Assembly (NCBI RefSeq): GCF_030915445.1 | Contig: NZ_CP133264.1 | Coordinates: forward strand, 5,551,208-5,615,207 | Reading direction: 5' to 3' | Length of the DNA stretch: 64,000 bases | DNA from: Clostridium sp. OS1-26 | Lineage (GTDB): Bacteria; Bacillota; Clostridia; Clostridiales; Clostridiaceae | Shown here: positions 46,524-57,074 of the stretch, in pieces | Numbering within the stretch: the stretch's first letter is position 1 | Layout of the letters: each line of letters starts with the position of its first letter | Position numbers and translations under genes: made by a program | The notes under the pieces: generated by a model | What the model saw: the letters and a program-made list of their open reading frames with translations, nothing else | Told to the model about the DNA's origin: nothing | The model's database searches: none

Positions 46524-47675
46524 TTATTCTCTTGCAACTATGGACCCTGCCCTTATATCTTCGCCTCCACCTATTACTGTAACTTTCTTTCCATCTCCAA
46601 TAATACAATCTCTTCTTATAATTACACTGCTTCCTACAATTGCTTTATTTATGATTACGTTATCTCCAATTTTAGTGTCTGGCATCACTACAGAGTTTAT
46701 TATTTTAGAATTTTTACCTATTATGACTCCTGAGAATAATACGGAATTACTTACCTCACCATAGATTTCACAACCATCTACAGAAAGACTATTTTTAATC
46801 AATGCATTAGGTCCTATATATTGCGCTGGTCTAACATGGTTCTCAGAATATATTCTCCAGCTCCTATCATCCATGTTTAGCTCATTATCTTCTCTAAGCA
46901 AGTCCATATTTGCTTCCCATAAACTTTCTATAGTTCCAACATCCTTCCAATATCCTTGAAAAGCATAGGCATACATTTTCATGCCCTCGTAAAGCATCTT
47001 AGGTATTATGTCTTTTCCAAAGTCGTTGCTAGATTCTTTGTTATGCTGGTCTTCTCTTAAAAATCTCTTTAAAAGTTTCCAGTTAAATATATAAATTCCC
47101 ATAGATGCTTTTGTACTCTTAGGATTTTTAGGCTTTTCTTCAAATTCATATATTGAGCCATCTTCATTAGTATTCATAATACCAAATCTACTTGCCTCTT
47201 CTAATGGTACGTCTATAACTGCTATAGTAGCATCTGCATTTTTTTCTTTGTGATATCTCAGCATATTCTCATAATTCATTTTGTATATGTGGTCTCCAGA
47301 TAAAATTAATACATATTCTGGATTGTAACTATCTATAAAAGAACTATTTTGATGTATTGCATTTGCAGTACCTTTATACCAATCTCCTCCGCTTTCTTCT
47401 TGGTAAGGTGGTAGAATATATACCCCTCCATCTCTTCTATCAAGATCCCAAGGACTACCTATACCTATATGAGAGTTAAGCACTAAAGGCTTATACTGTG
47501 TTAATACCCCTACAGTATCTATGCCTGAGTTAGAACAATTGCTCAAAGTAAAATCAATTATTCTATATCTTCCACCGAAAGGAACTGCAGGCTTTGCAAG
47601 TCTTTTTGTAAGTATACCCAATCTCGAGCCTTGACCGCCCGCCAATATCATTGCCACAATTTCTTTTTTTAACAT
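46524..47675 (-). CDS. glgC: Glucose-1-phosphate adenylyltransferase
   Basis: Makes ADP-glucose, the glucosyl donor for GlgA. The 383-residue enzyme shows AMILAGGQGSRLGILTKRLAKPAVPFGG (nucleotide and activator region), FTLSNCSNSGIDTVGVLTQY, ILSGDHIYKM and YWKDVGTIESLWEAN. A left-handed beta-helix C terminus carries the IGPNALIKNS and NSVVMPDTKIG repeats. Start at ATG 47675 (Met-Leu-Lys-Lys), behind GGAGAGGGTG; the upstream Met at 47693 lacks a site. It lies 38 bp after the amylase gene. Confidence 0.95.
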   Translation of the reverse strand: MLKKEIVAMILAGGQGSRLGILTKRLAKPAVPFGGRYRIIDFTLSNCSNSGIDTVGVLTQYKPLVLNSHIGIGSPWDLDRRDGGVYILPPYQEESGGDWYKGTANAIHQNSSFIDSYNPEYVLILSGDHIYKMNYENMLRYHKEKNADATIAVIDVPLEEASRFGIMNTNEDGSIYEFEEKPKNPKSTKASMGIYIFNWKLLKRFLREDQHNKESSNDFGKDIIPKMLYEGMKMYAYAFQGYWKDVGTIESLWEANMDLLREDNELNMDDRSWRIYSENHVRPAQYIGPNALIKNSLSVDGCEIYGEVSNSVLFSGVIIGKNSKIINSVVMPDTKIGDNVIINKAIVGSSVIIRRDCIIGDGKKVTVIGGGEDIRAGSIVARE

Positions 47676-47713
47676 ATAGCACCCTCTCCTCATTAACCAA
47701 TTTATTAGAAATA

Positions 47714-49591
47714 TTAAATGTATATAAATTTGTATATTTGGGTCTCTAATGGGTTCATTTTTACATACTCTGAAGTTATATCTTTCTTCATTAATTTTTC
47801 ATCTAATAAATTATTAACATTTATGCTCAAGTCTTCAGTATACTGATAATATTCAAGTCCTAGGGGCTTTAATCTGATATTATAAGATTTTTCCTCAGAC
47901 TTATTTATTATTATTATTGCTTTTGTCTTATCATAGTTTCTTTCATAGCATAGTATGTCTTCATTTATATTGTGGAAGTTTAAGTCTCCCTTAACAAAAA
48001 CCTCATGTTTTCTTCTTAATTTTATAATTGCTTCGTAAATGTTGTAAATATTTACATCTTCATGTTTCCAAGGGTAAGGTTTTCTATTTAAAGGGTCTTT
48101 ACCACCTGTAAGCCCTGCTTCATCTCCATAGTATATAAGAGGAACTCCTGGCATGGTCATTTGAATGGATAGAGCTATGATAAGCTTGTACATATTTTTT
48201 CTATTATCTTTATCTATTGAAGTTAAAATTCTTTCCGTATCATGAGTACCTAGTATATTTAAATTACAGTAAAAACTTTCCCTAGGGTAATTTTCATAAA
48301 GGCTCATAATATTTCTTATAAAGCCTTCTGCAGTAATTCGTGAATTTATAAAGTTAATCACTAAATTTCTAAAGGGATAATTTGTTACTGAGTCCAACTC
48401 TTCACCGAATAAATATTTTCTTTTTCTGGAATAGCTTATTTTATTAGATGCATCTTCCCAAACTTCTCCTATTAATACTGAATCCTCTTTAATTTCTTTT
48501 ATATGAGATTTAAACAATTTTATAAACTCATCTGGAAGCTCGTCTGCTACATCTAATCTCCATCCACTGATACCAAGCTTCATCCATTTATTAATTACAG
48601 AATCTTTATCTTTTATTATAAAATTTATGTAATCTTCATTCATCTCATCTATACTTGGATGGTTGTCTATCCCCCACCAGCATTCATATTTATCTGGATA
48701 TTCACTAAATATATACCACTTATAGTAGGTTGAGTATTTTGATTGATATGCTCCTAAACTTGAATAGTTTCCAAATTTATTAAAATATATGCTATCTGAC
48801 CCTGTATGATTAAAAACTCCATCTAATATTATTTTTATTCCTAATTGCTCTGCTTTATGGCAGAGTTCTTTAAATATATTTTCATCGCCAAACATAGGGT
48901 CTATAGACTTATAGTCAGCTGTGTCATATTTATGATTGCTGGAAGCTTCAAAGATTGGATTTAAATAAATTATATCCACACCTAAATTCTTTAAATATTC
49001 TAGTTTTTCAATAACTCCTTTAAGGTTCCCGCCATAAAAATCCCATCTAACTACTTTACCATTAGCATCTCTTATATACATTGGCTCATCTTGCCAGGTT
49101 CCATATATGAAGCTGTTCTTCTTAGGATTATCCACTTTTCCATCTTTATTACCATTTCTAAATCTATCTACAAATATCTGATATACTATACCTTCTTTAA
49201 ACCATATAGGAACTTCAAAGTCTTTGTGCACCGTTATTTGATAGCTTTTGGGTGAATATTGATAAACTCTTCCTTCTCCTCCTAGGCCATCTGCATTATT
49301 GCCGTAATATATAATCTGATAATCTTTATAAAATTTAAAATAGTAGTTTATTAATCCTTTATAATCTTCTTTTATACTTATTTCAGTAAAATAATTATAT
49401 AGATCTTCATTAATTTTTTTTGAAGAAAGTCCTATGCATTCTTCTGTTCCGTCAAAATATATAAGAACTATTTCGGCTTTACTAAAATTCTCTGCCTCCA
49501 AATTTATATAAACCTTTTCTCCCGATTTTACTGCTCCAAAGGGTTTTCTGAACCTCCCTTCCCATGAATTATGTTTTATATAGTAGTCCAT
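47714..49591 (-). CDS. GH13 alpha-amylase/neopullulanase-like glycosidase
   Basis: Cytoplasmic GH13 enzyme, 625 residues, without signal peptide. The N-terminal beta domain (about 1-125) is of the CBM34/neopullulanase type. The catalytic barrel has VDIIYLNPIFEASSNHKYD, LDGVFNHTG, the nucleophile Asp in GWRLDVADELP, the acid Glu in LIGEVWEDAS and the third Asp in LGTHDTERIL. It probably debranches or trims glycogen-derived maltodextrins. Set between glgP and glgC, so synthesis and breakdown genes share an operon. Start ATG 49591, behind AGGAGAGGTG. Pullulanase versus amylase specificity is not decided. Confidence 0.88.
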   Translation of the reverse strand: MDYYIKHNSWEGRFRKPFGAVKSGEKVYINLEAENFSKAEIVLIYFDGTEECIGLSSKKINEDLYNYFTEISIKEDYKGLINYYFKFYKDYQIIYYGNNADGLGGEGRVYQYSPKSYQITVHKDFEVPIWFKEGIVYQIFVDRFRNGNKDGKVDNPKKNSFIYGTWQDEPMYIRDANGKVVRWDFYGGNLKGVIEKLEYLKNLGVDIIYLNPIFEASSNHKYDTADYKSIDPMFGDENIFKELCHKAEQLGIKIILDGVFNHTGSDSIYFNKFGNYSSLGAYQSKYSTYYKWYIFSEYPDKYECWWGIDNHPSIDEMNEDYINFIIKDKDSVINKWMKLGISGWRLDVADELPDEFIKLFKSHIKEIKEDSVLIGEVWEDASNKISYSRKRKYLFGEELDSVTNYPFRNLVINFINSRITAEGFIRNIMSLYENYPRESFYCNLNILGTHDTERILTSIDKDNRKNMYKLIIALSIQMTMPGVPLIYYGDEAGLTGGKDPLNRKPYPWKHEDVNIYNIYEAIIKLRRKHEVFVKGDLNFHNINEDILCYERNYDKTKAIIIINKSEEKSYNIRLKPLGLEYYQYTEDLSINVNNLLDEKLMKKDITSEYVKMNPLETQIYKFIYI

Positions 49592-49645
49592 AAAAGTCAC
49601 CTCTCCTTTAAGTAATCGATCCTTTATGGTTTCTAACTAAGAAGG

Positions 49646-49744
49646 TTAGATTGTACAAAGGGATACATTTACATTATTGCGAATAGATTTAAAAGGGGTT
49701 ATCCTGCCAAAAACTCTGTAAACATATCCCAAGGCGTGAGTTAA
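49646..49744. repeat. Degenerate family P palindrome
   Basis: TTAGATTGTACAAAGGGATA and its weak mirror TATCCCAAGGCGTGAGTTAA around a central TTTACA/TGTAAA resemble the arms of the 57075-57197 repeat (minus strand TTAACTCACGCCTTGGGATA versus TTGACTTACACCCCGGACTA). It lies inside the glg operon between glgP and the amylase gene. Confidence 0.45.
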
Positions 49745-49747
49745 GTG

Positions 49748-52183
49748 CTAAAGATTTTTATATAAATATCCTGAACCCCATATACCTGTAGCATACTCTT
49801 GTATTGTTCTATCGCTAGAAAATATACCGGAATGTGCTATATTCACAGCGCACATAGATTGCCACTTTGAAGAATCCCTATATAAACTATCTACCCTCTT
49901 CTGTGCTTTTAAATAGGAGTCAAAATCTTTAAGCACAAAAAATTCATCATTATAGGTGATAAGGTGTTCATAAATGGACTTGAATTTTTCTTTGTTACTG
50001 CAATAGAATCCATTTACTATATCCTCCGTAACTTGCTTTATTCTATAGTCTCTATTAACTATATCCCAGGCTGAATAGCCTCCTTTATGATAATAATCTA
50101 GAACCTCTCTTTTCGTTAGACCAAAAATGACGATATTTTCATCTCCAACTTCATCTCTTATTTCTATATTTGCCCCATCTAATGTAGCTATGGTAATTGC
50201 TCCATTCATCATAAACTTCATGTTACTTGTACCTGAAGCTTCTTTAGTGGTAGTTGATATTTGTTCACTTAAATCTGCGGCTGGAATTATAGCTTCAGCT
50301 ACAGAAACTCTATAATTTGGGATAAAAACCACCTTTATTTTTTCATTTACCCTTGAATCATTATTTATCTTATTAGCCACGGCATTTATAAGTTCAATAG
50401 TATTTTTAGCAAGATAGTATCCTGGTGCTGCCTTACCTGCAAATATGAAGGTTCTAGGAATTACATCTAAATTAGGATTTTCTATAAGTCTTCTGTATAG
50501 TTCCATTATTCTTAAGCAATTCAAAACCTGCCTTTTGTAAGCATGAATTCTCTTAACCTGGACATCAAATAAAGAATTTGGATTTATAGAAATTCCTTGA
50601 TTAAATTTCAAGTATTCTGCAAGTTTCTTTTTATTAGAAAACTTTATATCCTGCAGCCTTTCTTGAACTGCCCTGCTACCTGCATAAGCTTCAAAGGCCT
50701 CCATATCTGTAGGATGCTTTATAAAACTATCTCCTATAGTTTCTTTAAGAAGACCTGTAAGCTGAGGATTTGCTCGCATAAGCCATCTTCTATGGGTTAT
50801 TCCATTAGTTTTATTGTTGAATTTTTTAGGATAGAAATAATAAAAATCGGCCATTTCCTGTTTCTTAAGTATCTCTGTGTGAAGTTTAGCCACACCATTT
50901 ACACTATGGCTTCCTACTATAGCTAGGTGTGCCATCTTTACATAGCCATCGGATATTATGGCCATTTTACTGATTTTATCCCATTGTCCAATATATTTAT
51001 TCCAAAGTTCTTCACAAAATCTTCTGTTTATTTCCTCAACAATCATATAAATTCTTGGCAATAAACTTTTAAACATTTCCACAGGCCATTTTTCTAAAGC
51101 TTCTGCTAAAATCGTATGATTTGTATAAGATATTATATTAGTAGTCATTCTCCAAGCTTCATCCCAACTAAAATTCTCTTCATCCATAAAAATTCTCATA
51201 AGCTCTGGAATAGCCAAGGTAGGGTGAGTATCATTTATGTGTATAGCTATTCTTTCATCTAAATCCTTTAAAGATCCTACATGAGTTCTAAAATGTCTTA
51301 TAATACTTTGAATTCCAGCAGATACAAAGAAGTATTGCTGCTTTAATCTAAGCATTTTTCCCTCATAAAAACTATCATCAGGATATAAAACTTGTGATAT
51401 AGCCTCTATAGAATTTTTGTATTCTATAGCCTTTAAGTGGTCTCCCCTACTAAAAGAAGAAAAATCAAATTCGTCATATAAAGGCTCTGCACTCCAGAGT
51501 CTTAAAGTGTTAACCACCTCATTTTTATAACCTATGATAGGAATATCATAAGGAACTGCTAAGACAGGCTCATATTCTGTATGGTTAAATTTTAGCTTAC
51601 CATTTTCACTGAACATATCTACTTTTCCAACAAATCTAACTATTTGAGCCTTATCTGACTTTTTTATTGACCATACATTACCATTTTTTAGCCACTCATC
51701 TGGCGCTTCTACCTGCGAGCCATCTATTATCTTTTGTTCAAAAAAACCATACTTGTATCTTATGCCACAGCCATGTCCAGGTATATTTAGTGAAGCCATA
51801 GAATCTAAAAAGCAAGCAGCTAATCTTCCTAAGCCACCATTGCCTAGCCCTTGATCTTCCTCTAAAATCTCTAAAGCATCAAGATTTATATTTAAATCAT
51901 TTAATGCTTCTTTGCATATATCTCTTATCCCTAAATTGCTCAAAGCATTATCTAACAATCTTCCAAGTAGAAACTCCATAGAAAAGTAATATACCTGCTT
52001 TTCTCCAGTGGTGTCATACCTTTTATTTGTGTTAATCCAGGTTTTGACTACATAATCTCTAGTAAGGCTTGCTAAAGCTTCATATTTGTTATAGTCTGTT
52101 CCTTCCAATAAGTCCTTTCCATGAATTTCTATAAACTTTTCTTCATAGTCTTTTTTAAAAGTTTCCTTATCTATTTTTAACAT
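49748..52183 (-). CDS. glgP: Glycogen phosphorylase
   Basis: Releases glucose-1-phosphate from glycogen ends using PLP. The 811 residues match the family. Motifs: GNGGLGRLAACFLDSMASL, HINDTHPTLAIPELMR, the KRIHAYKRQVLNC phosphate region, and the PLP lysine in KEASGTSNMKFMMNGA with ATLDGANIEI. Cytoplasmic. In the operon after glgA, with a 148-bp gap that contains a structured element, so its level may be set separately. Confidence 0.96.
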   Translation of the reverse strand: MLKIDKETFKKDYEEKFIEIHGKDLLEGTDYNKYEALASLTRDYVVKTWINTNKRYDTTGEKQVYYFSMEFLLGRLLDNALSNLGIRDICKEALNDLNINLDALEILEEDQGLGNGGLGRLAACFLDSMASLNIPGHGCGIRYKYGFFEQKIIDGSQVEAPDEWLKNGNVWSIKKSDKAQIVRFVGKVDMFSENGKLKFNHTEYEPVLAVPYDIPIIGYKNEVVNTLRLWSAEPLYDEFDFSSFSRGDHLKAIEYKNSIEAISQVLYPDDSFYEGKMLRLKQQYFFVSAGIQSIIRHFRTHVGSLKDLDERIAIHINDTHPTLAIPELMRIFMDEENFSWDEAWRMTTNIISYTNHTILAEALEKWPVEMFKSLLPRIYMIVEEINRRFCEELWNKYIGQWDKISKMAIISDGYVKMAHLAIVGSHSVNGVAKLHTEILKKQEMADFYYFYPKKFNNKTNGITHRRWLMRANPQLTGLLKETIGDSFIKHPTDMEAFEAYAGSRAVQERLQDIKFSNKKKLAEYLKFNQGISINPNSLFDVQVKRIHAYKRQVLNCLRIMELYRRLIENPNLDVIPRTFIFAGKAAPGYYLAKNTIELINAVANKINNDSRVNEKIKVVFIPNYRVSVAEAIIPAADLSEQISTTTKEASGTSNMKFMMNGAITIATLDGANIEIRDEVGDENIVIFGLTKREVLDYYHKGGYSAWDIVNRDYRIKQVTEDIVNGFYCSNKEKFKSIYEHLITYNDEFFVLKDFDSYLKAQKRVDSLYRDSSKWQSMCAVNIAHSGIFSSDRTIQEYATGIWGSGYLYKNL

Positions 52184-52202
52184 CTAATTCCTCCTTTTAG
52201 TC

Positions 52203-52315
52203 GGAACACTGGGTAATTTTGCTTGCTTCCCTTCGGGTACTGGGTAACTTAAGATTTTCGCTTCCGCTTACAAGTTACCCGTAAAAGTTCATTTAGAACT
52301 TTTACCTCCTAATAT
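52203..52315. repeat. Structured intergenic element between glgA and glgP
   Basis: Two inverted repeats in tandem: GTAAAAGTTC-ATTTA-GAACTTTTAC, and a GGGTAACTT/AAGTTACCC pair around a CGCTTCCGCTTAC loop, followed by CTTCCCTTCGGGTACTGGG. There is no T-run on the minus strand, so an mRNA-processing or attenuating structure is more likely than full termination. Single copy in this window. Confidence 0.55.
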
Positions 52316-52331
52316 AAAATATTAAGATAGA

Positions 52332-53758
52332 CTAAAGCATACTTTCATAAAGCTCTTTATAGGCTTCCGCTGACTTGTTCCAGCTATTATCACTTTCTAA
52401 GGCTTGAATTACTATGCTTTTCCAAAGATCTTTATCTCTATAGAATTTCAGTGCTGTTTCTATAACATAAAGTAAGTCATGGGCATTGTAATTAGTAAAA
52501 CTAAAACCATTACCTTCACCAGTAAACTTATTGTATGCTTCTACAGTATCCTTAAGTCCACCGGTTTCTCTTACTATAGGTAAAGCTCCGTATCTTAAAG
52601 CTATGAGCTGACCTAATCCACAAGGTTCAAATAAAGAGGGCATTAAAAATATATCTGAAGCTGCATATATTTTGTGAGCTAATACATCATCAAAATATAT
52701 ATTGGCAGAGACTTTATGTGGATATTTTTCATGAAGATATTTAAAATACTCCTCATAATCACTATCTCCGGTGCCAAGTACCACCAGCTGTATATCCCTA
52801 TTTACAAGCTCCTCACCTATATGCTTTATTAAATCCATTCCCTTTTGGGCAGTAAGTCTTGATACTATACCAATCATTGGAACTTCTTTATTTATCTCAA
52901 TACCTAATTGTTCTTGAAGTTTCTGCTTATTAACTGCCTTATCTTCTAAATTATTTTTGCCATAGTTTTTGTATATAACGACATCTTTTTCTGGATTATA
53001 AATATCATAGTCTATTCCATTTACTATGCCTGATAGATTACTAGCTCTGTTTTGCAGAAGTCCATCTAATTTTTCTCCATAATAAGGGCTTTGAATTTCT
53101 TGAGCATAACTTCTGCTTACGGTGGACACCTTATCACTGTAGTTTATACCACCCTTCATAAAGCTTACTGCTCCATACAATTCTACACTGCCGTCTTTAT
53201 ATATATCATCACTGAATCCAAAAAGTTCACCTAATATACTTACATCATAATTTCCTTGGAATAATATATTATGTATGCTATATAAGACTTTTATGTTCTT
53301 ATAAAAATCCTCTTTACCATACTGAAGTTTGTATAGCACTGGTATCATACCTGTATGCCAATCATTGCAGTGTATAACATCTGGCTTCCAATCTATCTCC
53401 TTTAACATCATAAGTACTGCTCTATCAAAATATGCAAATCTCTCTCCATCATCATAATGTCCATAAAGATTATCTCTAAAAAAGTAGTATTCATTATCTA
53501 ATAGATAATATTTAACTGAATCTACATCACATTCAAATACTCCAGCATATTGATTTCTCCAACCTACAGGGACTGTAAAAGATTTTTGAAAATTATACTG
53601 TATTTGTCCCTTAGCTTTATATTTTTATATTTTGGTATTACAACTCTTGCATCTATCCCTAAAGCTTTAAGATACTTAGGAAGAGCGTAGGCTACATCTG
53701 CCAGCCCTCCTGTTTTAATAAAAGGATCCGCTTCAGAGGCTATAAATAATATTTTCAT
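52332..53758 (-). CDS. glgA: Glycogen synthase (one frameshift)
   Basis: Transfers glucose from ADP-glucose to glycogen. The N-terminal part has MKILFIASEADPFIKTGGLA (ADP-glucose-binding KTGGLADV). The C-terminal part has IHCNDWHTGMIPV, VSRLTAQKG and EPCGLGQLIALRYGALPIVRE. The frame is lost near 53617, in AATATAAAGCTAAGG: one more A gives KAKGQIQYNFQKSFTVPVGW and runs on without a stop. Corrected length is about 475 residues, as expected. The start overlaps the glgB stop region by one base. Very probably intact in the cell. Confidence 0.92.
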
Positions 53759-55812
53759 TATTCCACTTTCCTTTCATTTTTGTCCTTTTTATTCACTACT
53801 TCCTTTATATCTTGCTTATTTCTTTTATCCTCATCATCAGTTATTATCTCTATTATTTCCTTATGTTTTTTATCATTTAATTTGTAAACTTTATTTACCT
53901 TAAGTATGACTGCAGCCATAGGAGGGACCTTAATTTTTATATGATATAGCTCTTTGTGCCAAGGTTTTTTCTCTGCATAAAGTGTACTCTCCATTGTTTG
54001 TCCCGACCCACCATACTTTTTGCTATCTGTATTTAAGAGCTCCTTATATTCCCCTAAGTATGGAACTCCAATTTTGTAATCGTAATATACCATAGGGGTA
54101 AAATTGCATATAATGATTAAAGTTTCCTGTGGTACATTGGTTTTTCTCATAAAAATTAATATACTTTGATTAGAGTTGTCTGCATCAATCCACTTGAAGC
54201 CTTCAAATTTATAATCATAAAGCCATAAAGCTTTTTCTTTTCTATATAAATTATTTAAATCTCTAAAAAATTCCTGGGTACTCTTATGTATTTCAAAACT
54301 TTCAATAAGCTTCCATTCTAATTCTTCATAATGTCTCCATTCTATAAATTGAGCAAATTCTGTTCCCATAAAGGTACTCTTTTTACCTGGATGAGTGAAC
54401 ATATAAGCCATAAACAATCTTAGTCCTGCAAACTTGTTCCAATAATCGCCCCACATCTTATCTATTAATGATTTTTTCCCATGTACCACCTCATCGTGAG
54501 ATAGAGGTAATATGAAATTTTCTGAGTAATTATACATTATAGAGAAGGTTATGCGGTTATGATGATGTTTTCTATATACAGGGTCTAAACTTATATACTC
54601 TAAAATGTCATTCATCCATCCCATATTCCATTTAAAATTAAAGCCTATTCCCCCTATGTCTGTAGGTTTGGTTATCATAGGCCATGACGTGGATTCCTCT
54701 GCAATCATTAATAGATTAGGAACTTCTTTAAACAAGGATTTGCTTAACTCCTTAAAGAATTCTATAGCCTCAAGATTTTCACTGCCCCCATTTTTATTTG
54801 GAGTCCATTCTCCTTCTTTTCTGTCATAATTTAAGTAAAGCATATTTGTTACTGCGTCTACTCTCAATCCATCAATATGATATTCTCTAAGCCAAAATAA
54901 TGCATTTGATATAAGAAAATTCCTTACTTCTGGTTTTCCCAGATCAAAATTGGCAGCTCCCCAGCCTCTATTTTCCGCCTTATTTACATCTTCATATTCA
55001 TAGGTAGGCGTGCCATCAAATCTATAAAGTCCATGCTCATCTTTACAAAAATGTCCTGGAACCCAATCCAATATAACCCCTATACCTGTTTTATGCAGTG
55101 TGTTTATCAAATACTTAAAATCATCTATTGTACCATATCTGCTTGTAACAGAATAGTATCCAGTAAGCTGGTAGCCCCAAGAGTCATCTAGAGGATGTTC
55201 CATTACAGGCATTAGCTCTACATGTGTATAACCCATACTTTTCACATAGGTCGCTAGCTTATCTCCTATTTCCCTATAATTTAAAAACTCTCCCTTTTCA
55301 TCTCTTCTCCAAGAGCCTAGATGTACCTCATAAATATTTATAGGATTTTCATATATATTTTGAGAATTTCTATACTCCAGCCACCTTTTATCTCCCCATC
55401 TGAAATTTTTCCTTTTCACAGCATAAGAGGCAGTATTAGGTCTCTTTTCACTATAAATTGCATATGGATCGGCTTTTAAAACCTTTTTGCCGCTCTTTTG
55501 AGTTATTTCATACTTATAAATAAAATTTTCCTTTAGCCCTGACACAAACAAGCTCCATAAACCTTCATCATTCAATCTTTTAAAAGAATATTCTTTTTTA
55601 GATTGCCAGTCATTAAATTCTCCAACTACCCTTACTTCTGTAGCCTTTGGAGCCCAGACAGTAAATCTTACTCCCCACCTTCTGTCCTCTTTTACATAAT
55701 GCGCTCCCATAAATTTATAACAATTATAATGGGTTCCTTCATGAAAAAGGTGAATATCGTAATCTGCTATAATAGTTCTGCTCTTTTCATAGATTTTATT
55801 TTTCACTCTCAT
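53758..55812 (-). CDS. glgB: 1,4-alpha-glucan branching enzyme
   Basis: Introduces alpha-1,6 branches. The N-terminal CBM48 domain (about 30-120: GVRFTVWAPKATEVRVVGEF) precedes the GH13 barrel with VELMPVMEHPLDDSWGYQ, nucleophile Asp in GLRVDAVTNM, acid Glu in LMIAEESTSWP and LPLSHDEVVHGKKS. An unusual charged C-terminal tail of about 45 residues (Lys/Asp/Glu-rich) extends beyond the normal end. Start ATG 55812, behind AGAGGTG. First gene of the glg operon; the 343-bp gap to cheV must hold its promoter, though I see no consensus match. Confidence 0.95.
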   Translation of the reverse strand: MRVKNKIYEKSRTIIADYDIHLFHEGTHYNCYKFMGAHYVKEDRRWGVRFTVWAPKATEVRVVGEFNDWQSKKEYSFKRLNDEGLWSLFVSGLKENFIYKYEITQKSGKKVLKADPYAIYSEKRPNTASYAVKRKNFRWGDKRWLEYRNSQNIYENPINIYEVHLGSWRRDEKGEFLNYREIGDKLATYVKSMGYTHVELMPVMEHPLDDSWGYQLTGYYSVTSRYGTIDDFKYLINTLHKTGIGVILDWVPGHFCKDEHGLYRFDGTPTYEYEDVNKAENRGWGAANFDLGKPEVRNFLISNALFWLREYHIDGLRVDAVTNMLYLNYDRKEGEWTPNKNGGSENLEAIEFFKELSKSLFKEVPNLLMIAEESTSWPMITKPTDIGGIGFNFKWNMGWMNDILEYISLDPVYRKHHHNRITFSIMYNYSENFILPLSHDEVVHGKKSLIDKMWGDYWNKFAGLRLFMAYMFTHPGKKSTFMGTEFAQFIEWRHYEELEWKLIESFEIHKSTQEFFRDLNNLYRKEKALWLYDYKFEGFKWIDADNSNQSILIFMRKTNVPQETLIIICNFTPMVYYDYKIGVPYLGEYKELLNTDSKKYGGSGQTMESTLYAEKKPWHKELYHIKIKVPPMAAVILKVNKVYKLNDKKHKEIIEIITDDEDKRNKQDIKEVVNKKDKNERKVE

Positions 55813-56154
55813 ACTTCTCACCTCTTTTTAAGAAATTTATAAATATTTCTACTTGTTCATTAATTCTACAAAACCTTTTTTATACCTTCTAAAAATAGTA
55901 CAAATATTCATAATTGAAGCTTTTCAGTGAAATCTTATGCTGAAAATGATTACTGCATGCTTTATATAGATATTTCAAGCTGTATTGGTTTTATTAATAA
56001 AAAAATAAAAACATGAAAAATATAGAAAAATAAACTAATTTCACGTATAATTTATACAAAGATAAAGCTTATTTTTAATAAATAATATTTTCTGTAATTT
56101 TTATATTAAATCTAGATGTAAATATAACTTAAGCTTAGAAAAGAGGTTGAAATC

Positions 56155-57063
56155 GTGGAAACAAATATTTTATTAGAAAGTGGAACTGGAGAGGTCGAAA
56201 TACTTGAATTCGTAATTAATAACAAACACTATGGAATAAATGTAATAAAAGTAAAAGAAGTGTTGGAAACAGACAACTTAACTAAACTTCCTCAAACACC
56301 TCCTACTATTGCTGGACTTATTTTAAATAGGGATGAAATTATAACCCTTGTAAACTTAAAATATGTATTAGAAAAAAACTCTGAGGTATCTAAACAGAAC
56401 ACTATAATACTATGTGAATTTAATAAATCTAGAGTTGCTTTTAATATTGATAGAGTAGTAGGAACTCATAGAATAGGATGGAACAAAATAACTAAACCAG
56501 ATAATCTATTCGCTGATTCTTTAGTTATAGGCAATATAATACTTAATGATAAGATACTTTTTTTATTGGATTTTGAAAAAATAGTTACCGATATAAATCC
56601 AAAAGTAGGTATAAGCGAAGAAAGAATTGAGAATGTTGAGTATAAGGATAGATCCAATATTAAACTTATGCTAGCAGACGATTCTTTCTTAATAAGAAGC
56701 TTATTAAAAGATACTTTAACAAAGGCGGGATTCAGTAATTTAAGTTTTTTTGATGATGGTGAACAAGCTTTAAATTATTTATATGATCTTGTAGAAGAAA
56801 AGAAGGAAAAGTTTATTGATGAAGTACAAATACTTATAACTGATATAGAAATGCCAAGAATGGATGGTCATACACTTACCAGAAAGATTAAAGAACATAA
56901 GATATTAAAAAATCTTCCAGTAATAATTTTCTCTTCTTTAATTACTGATGATTTATCTCATAAGGGAATATCTGTTGGAGCTGATGCTCAAATGAGCAAA
57001 CCTGAAATAGATAATCTAGTAAAATTGGTAGATGAGCTTATGGTAAAAAACAAAGCTCATTAG
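56155..57063 (+). CDS. cheV: CheV-type chemotaxis protein (CheW plus receiver)
   Basis: The 302-residue protein starts with GTG behind AAAGAGG. Residues about 10-155 form a CheW-like coupling domain (EILEFVINNKHYGINVIKVKE, RVVGTHRIGW). Residues about 168-298 form a receiver with acidic pair LADDS, phospho-acceptor Asp in ILITDIEMPRMDGH and Lys in AQMSKPE. CheV links receptors to CheA and adapts through phosphorylation. No other chemotaxis gene is present, so it is a stand-alone unit, as often seen for accessory CheV proteins. Divergent from glgB. Confidence 0.92.
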   Translation: METNILLESGTGEVEILEFVINNKHYGINVIKVKEVLETDNLTKLPQTPPTIAGLILNRDEIITLVNLKYVLEKNSEVSKQNTIILCEFNKSRVAFNIDRVVGTHRIGWNKITKPDNLFADSLVIGNIILNDKILFLLDFEKIVTDINPKVGISEERIENVEYKDRSNIKLMLADDSFLIRSLLKDTLTKAGFSNLSFFDDGEQALNYLYDLVEEKKEKFIDEVQILITDIEMPRMDGHTLTRKIKEHKILKNLPVIIFSSLITDDLSHKGISVGADAQMSKPEIDNLVKLVDELMVKNKAH

Positions 57064-57074
57064 TATGTCTATAT

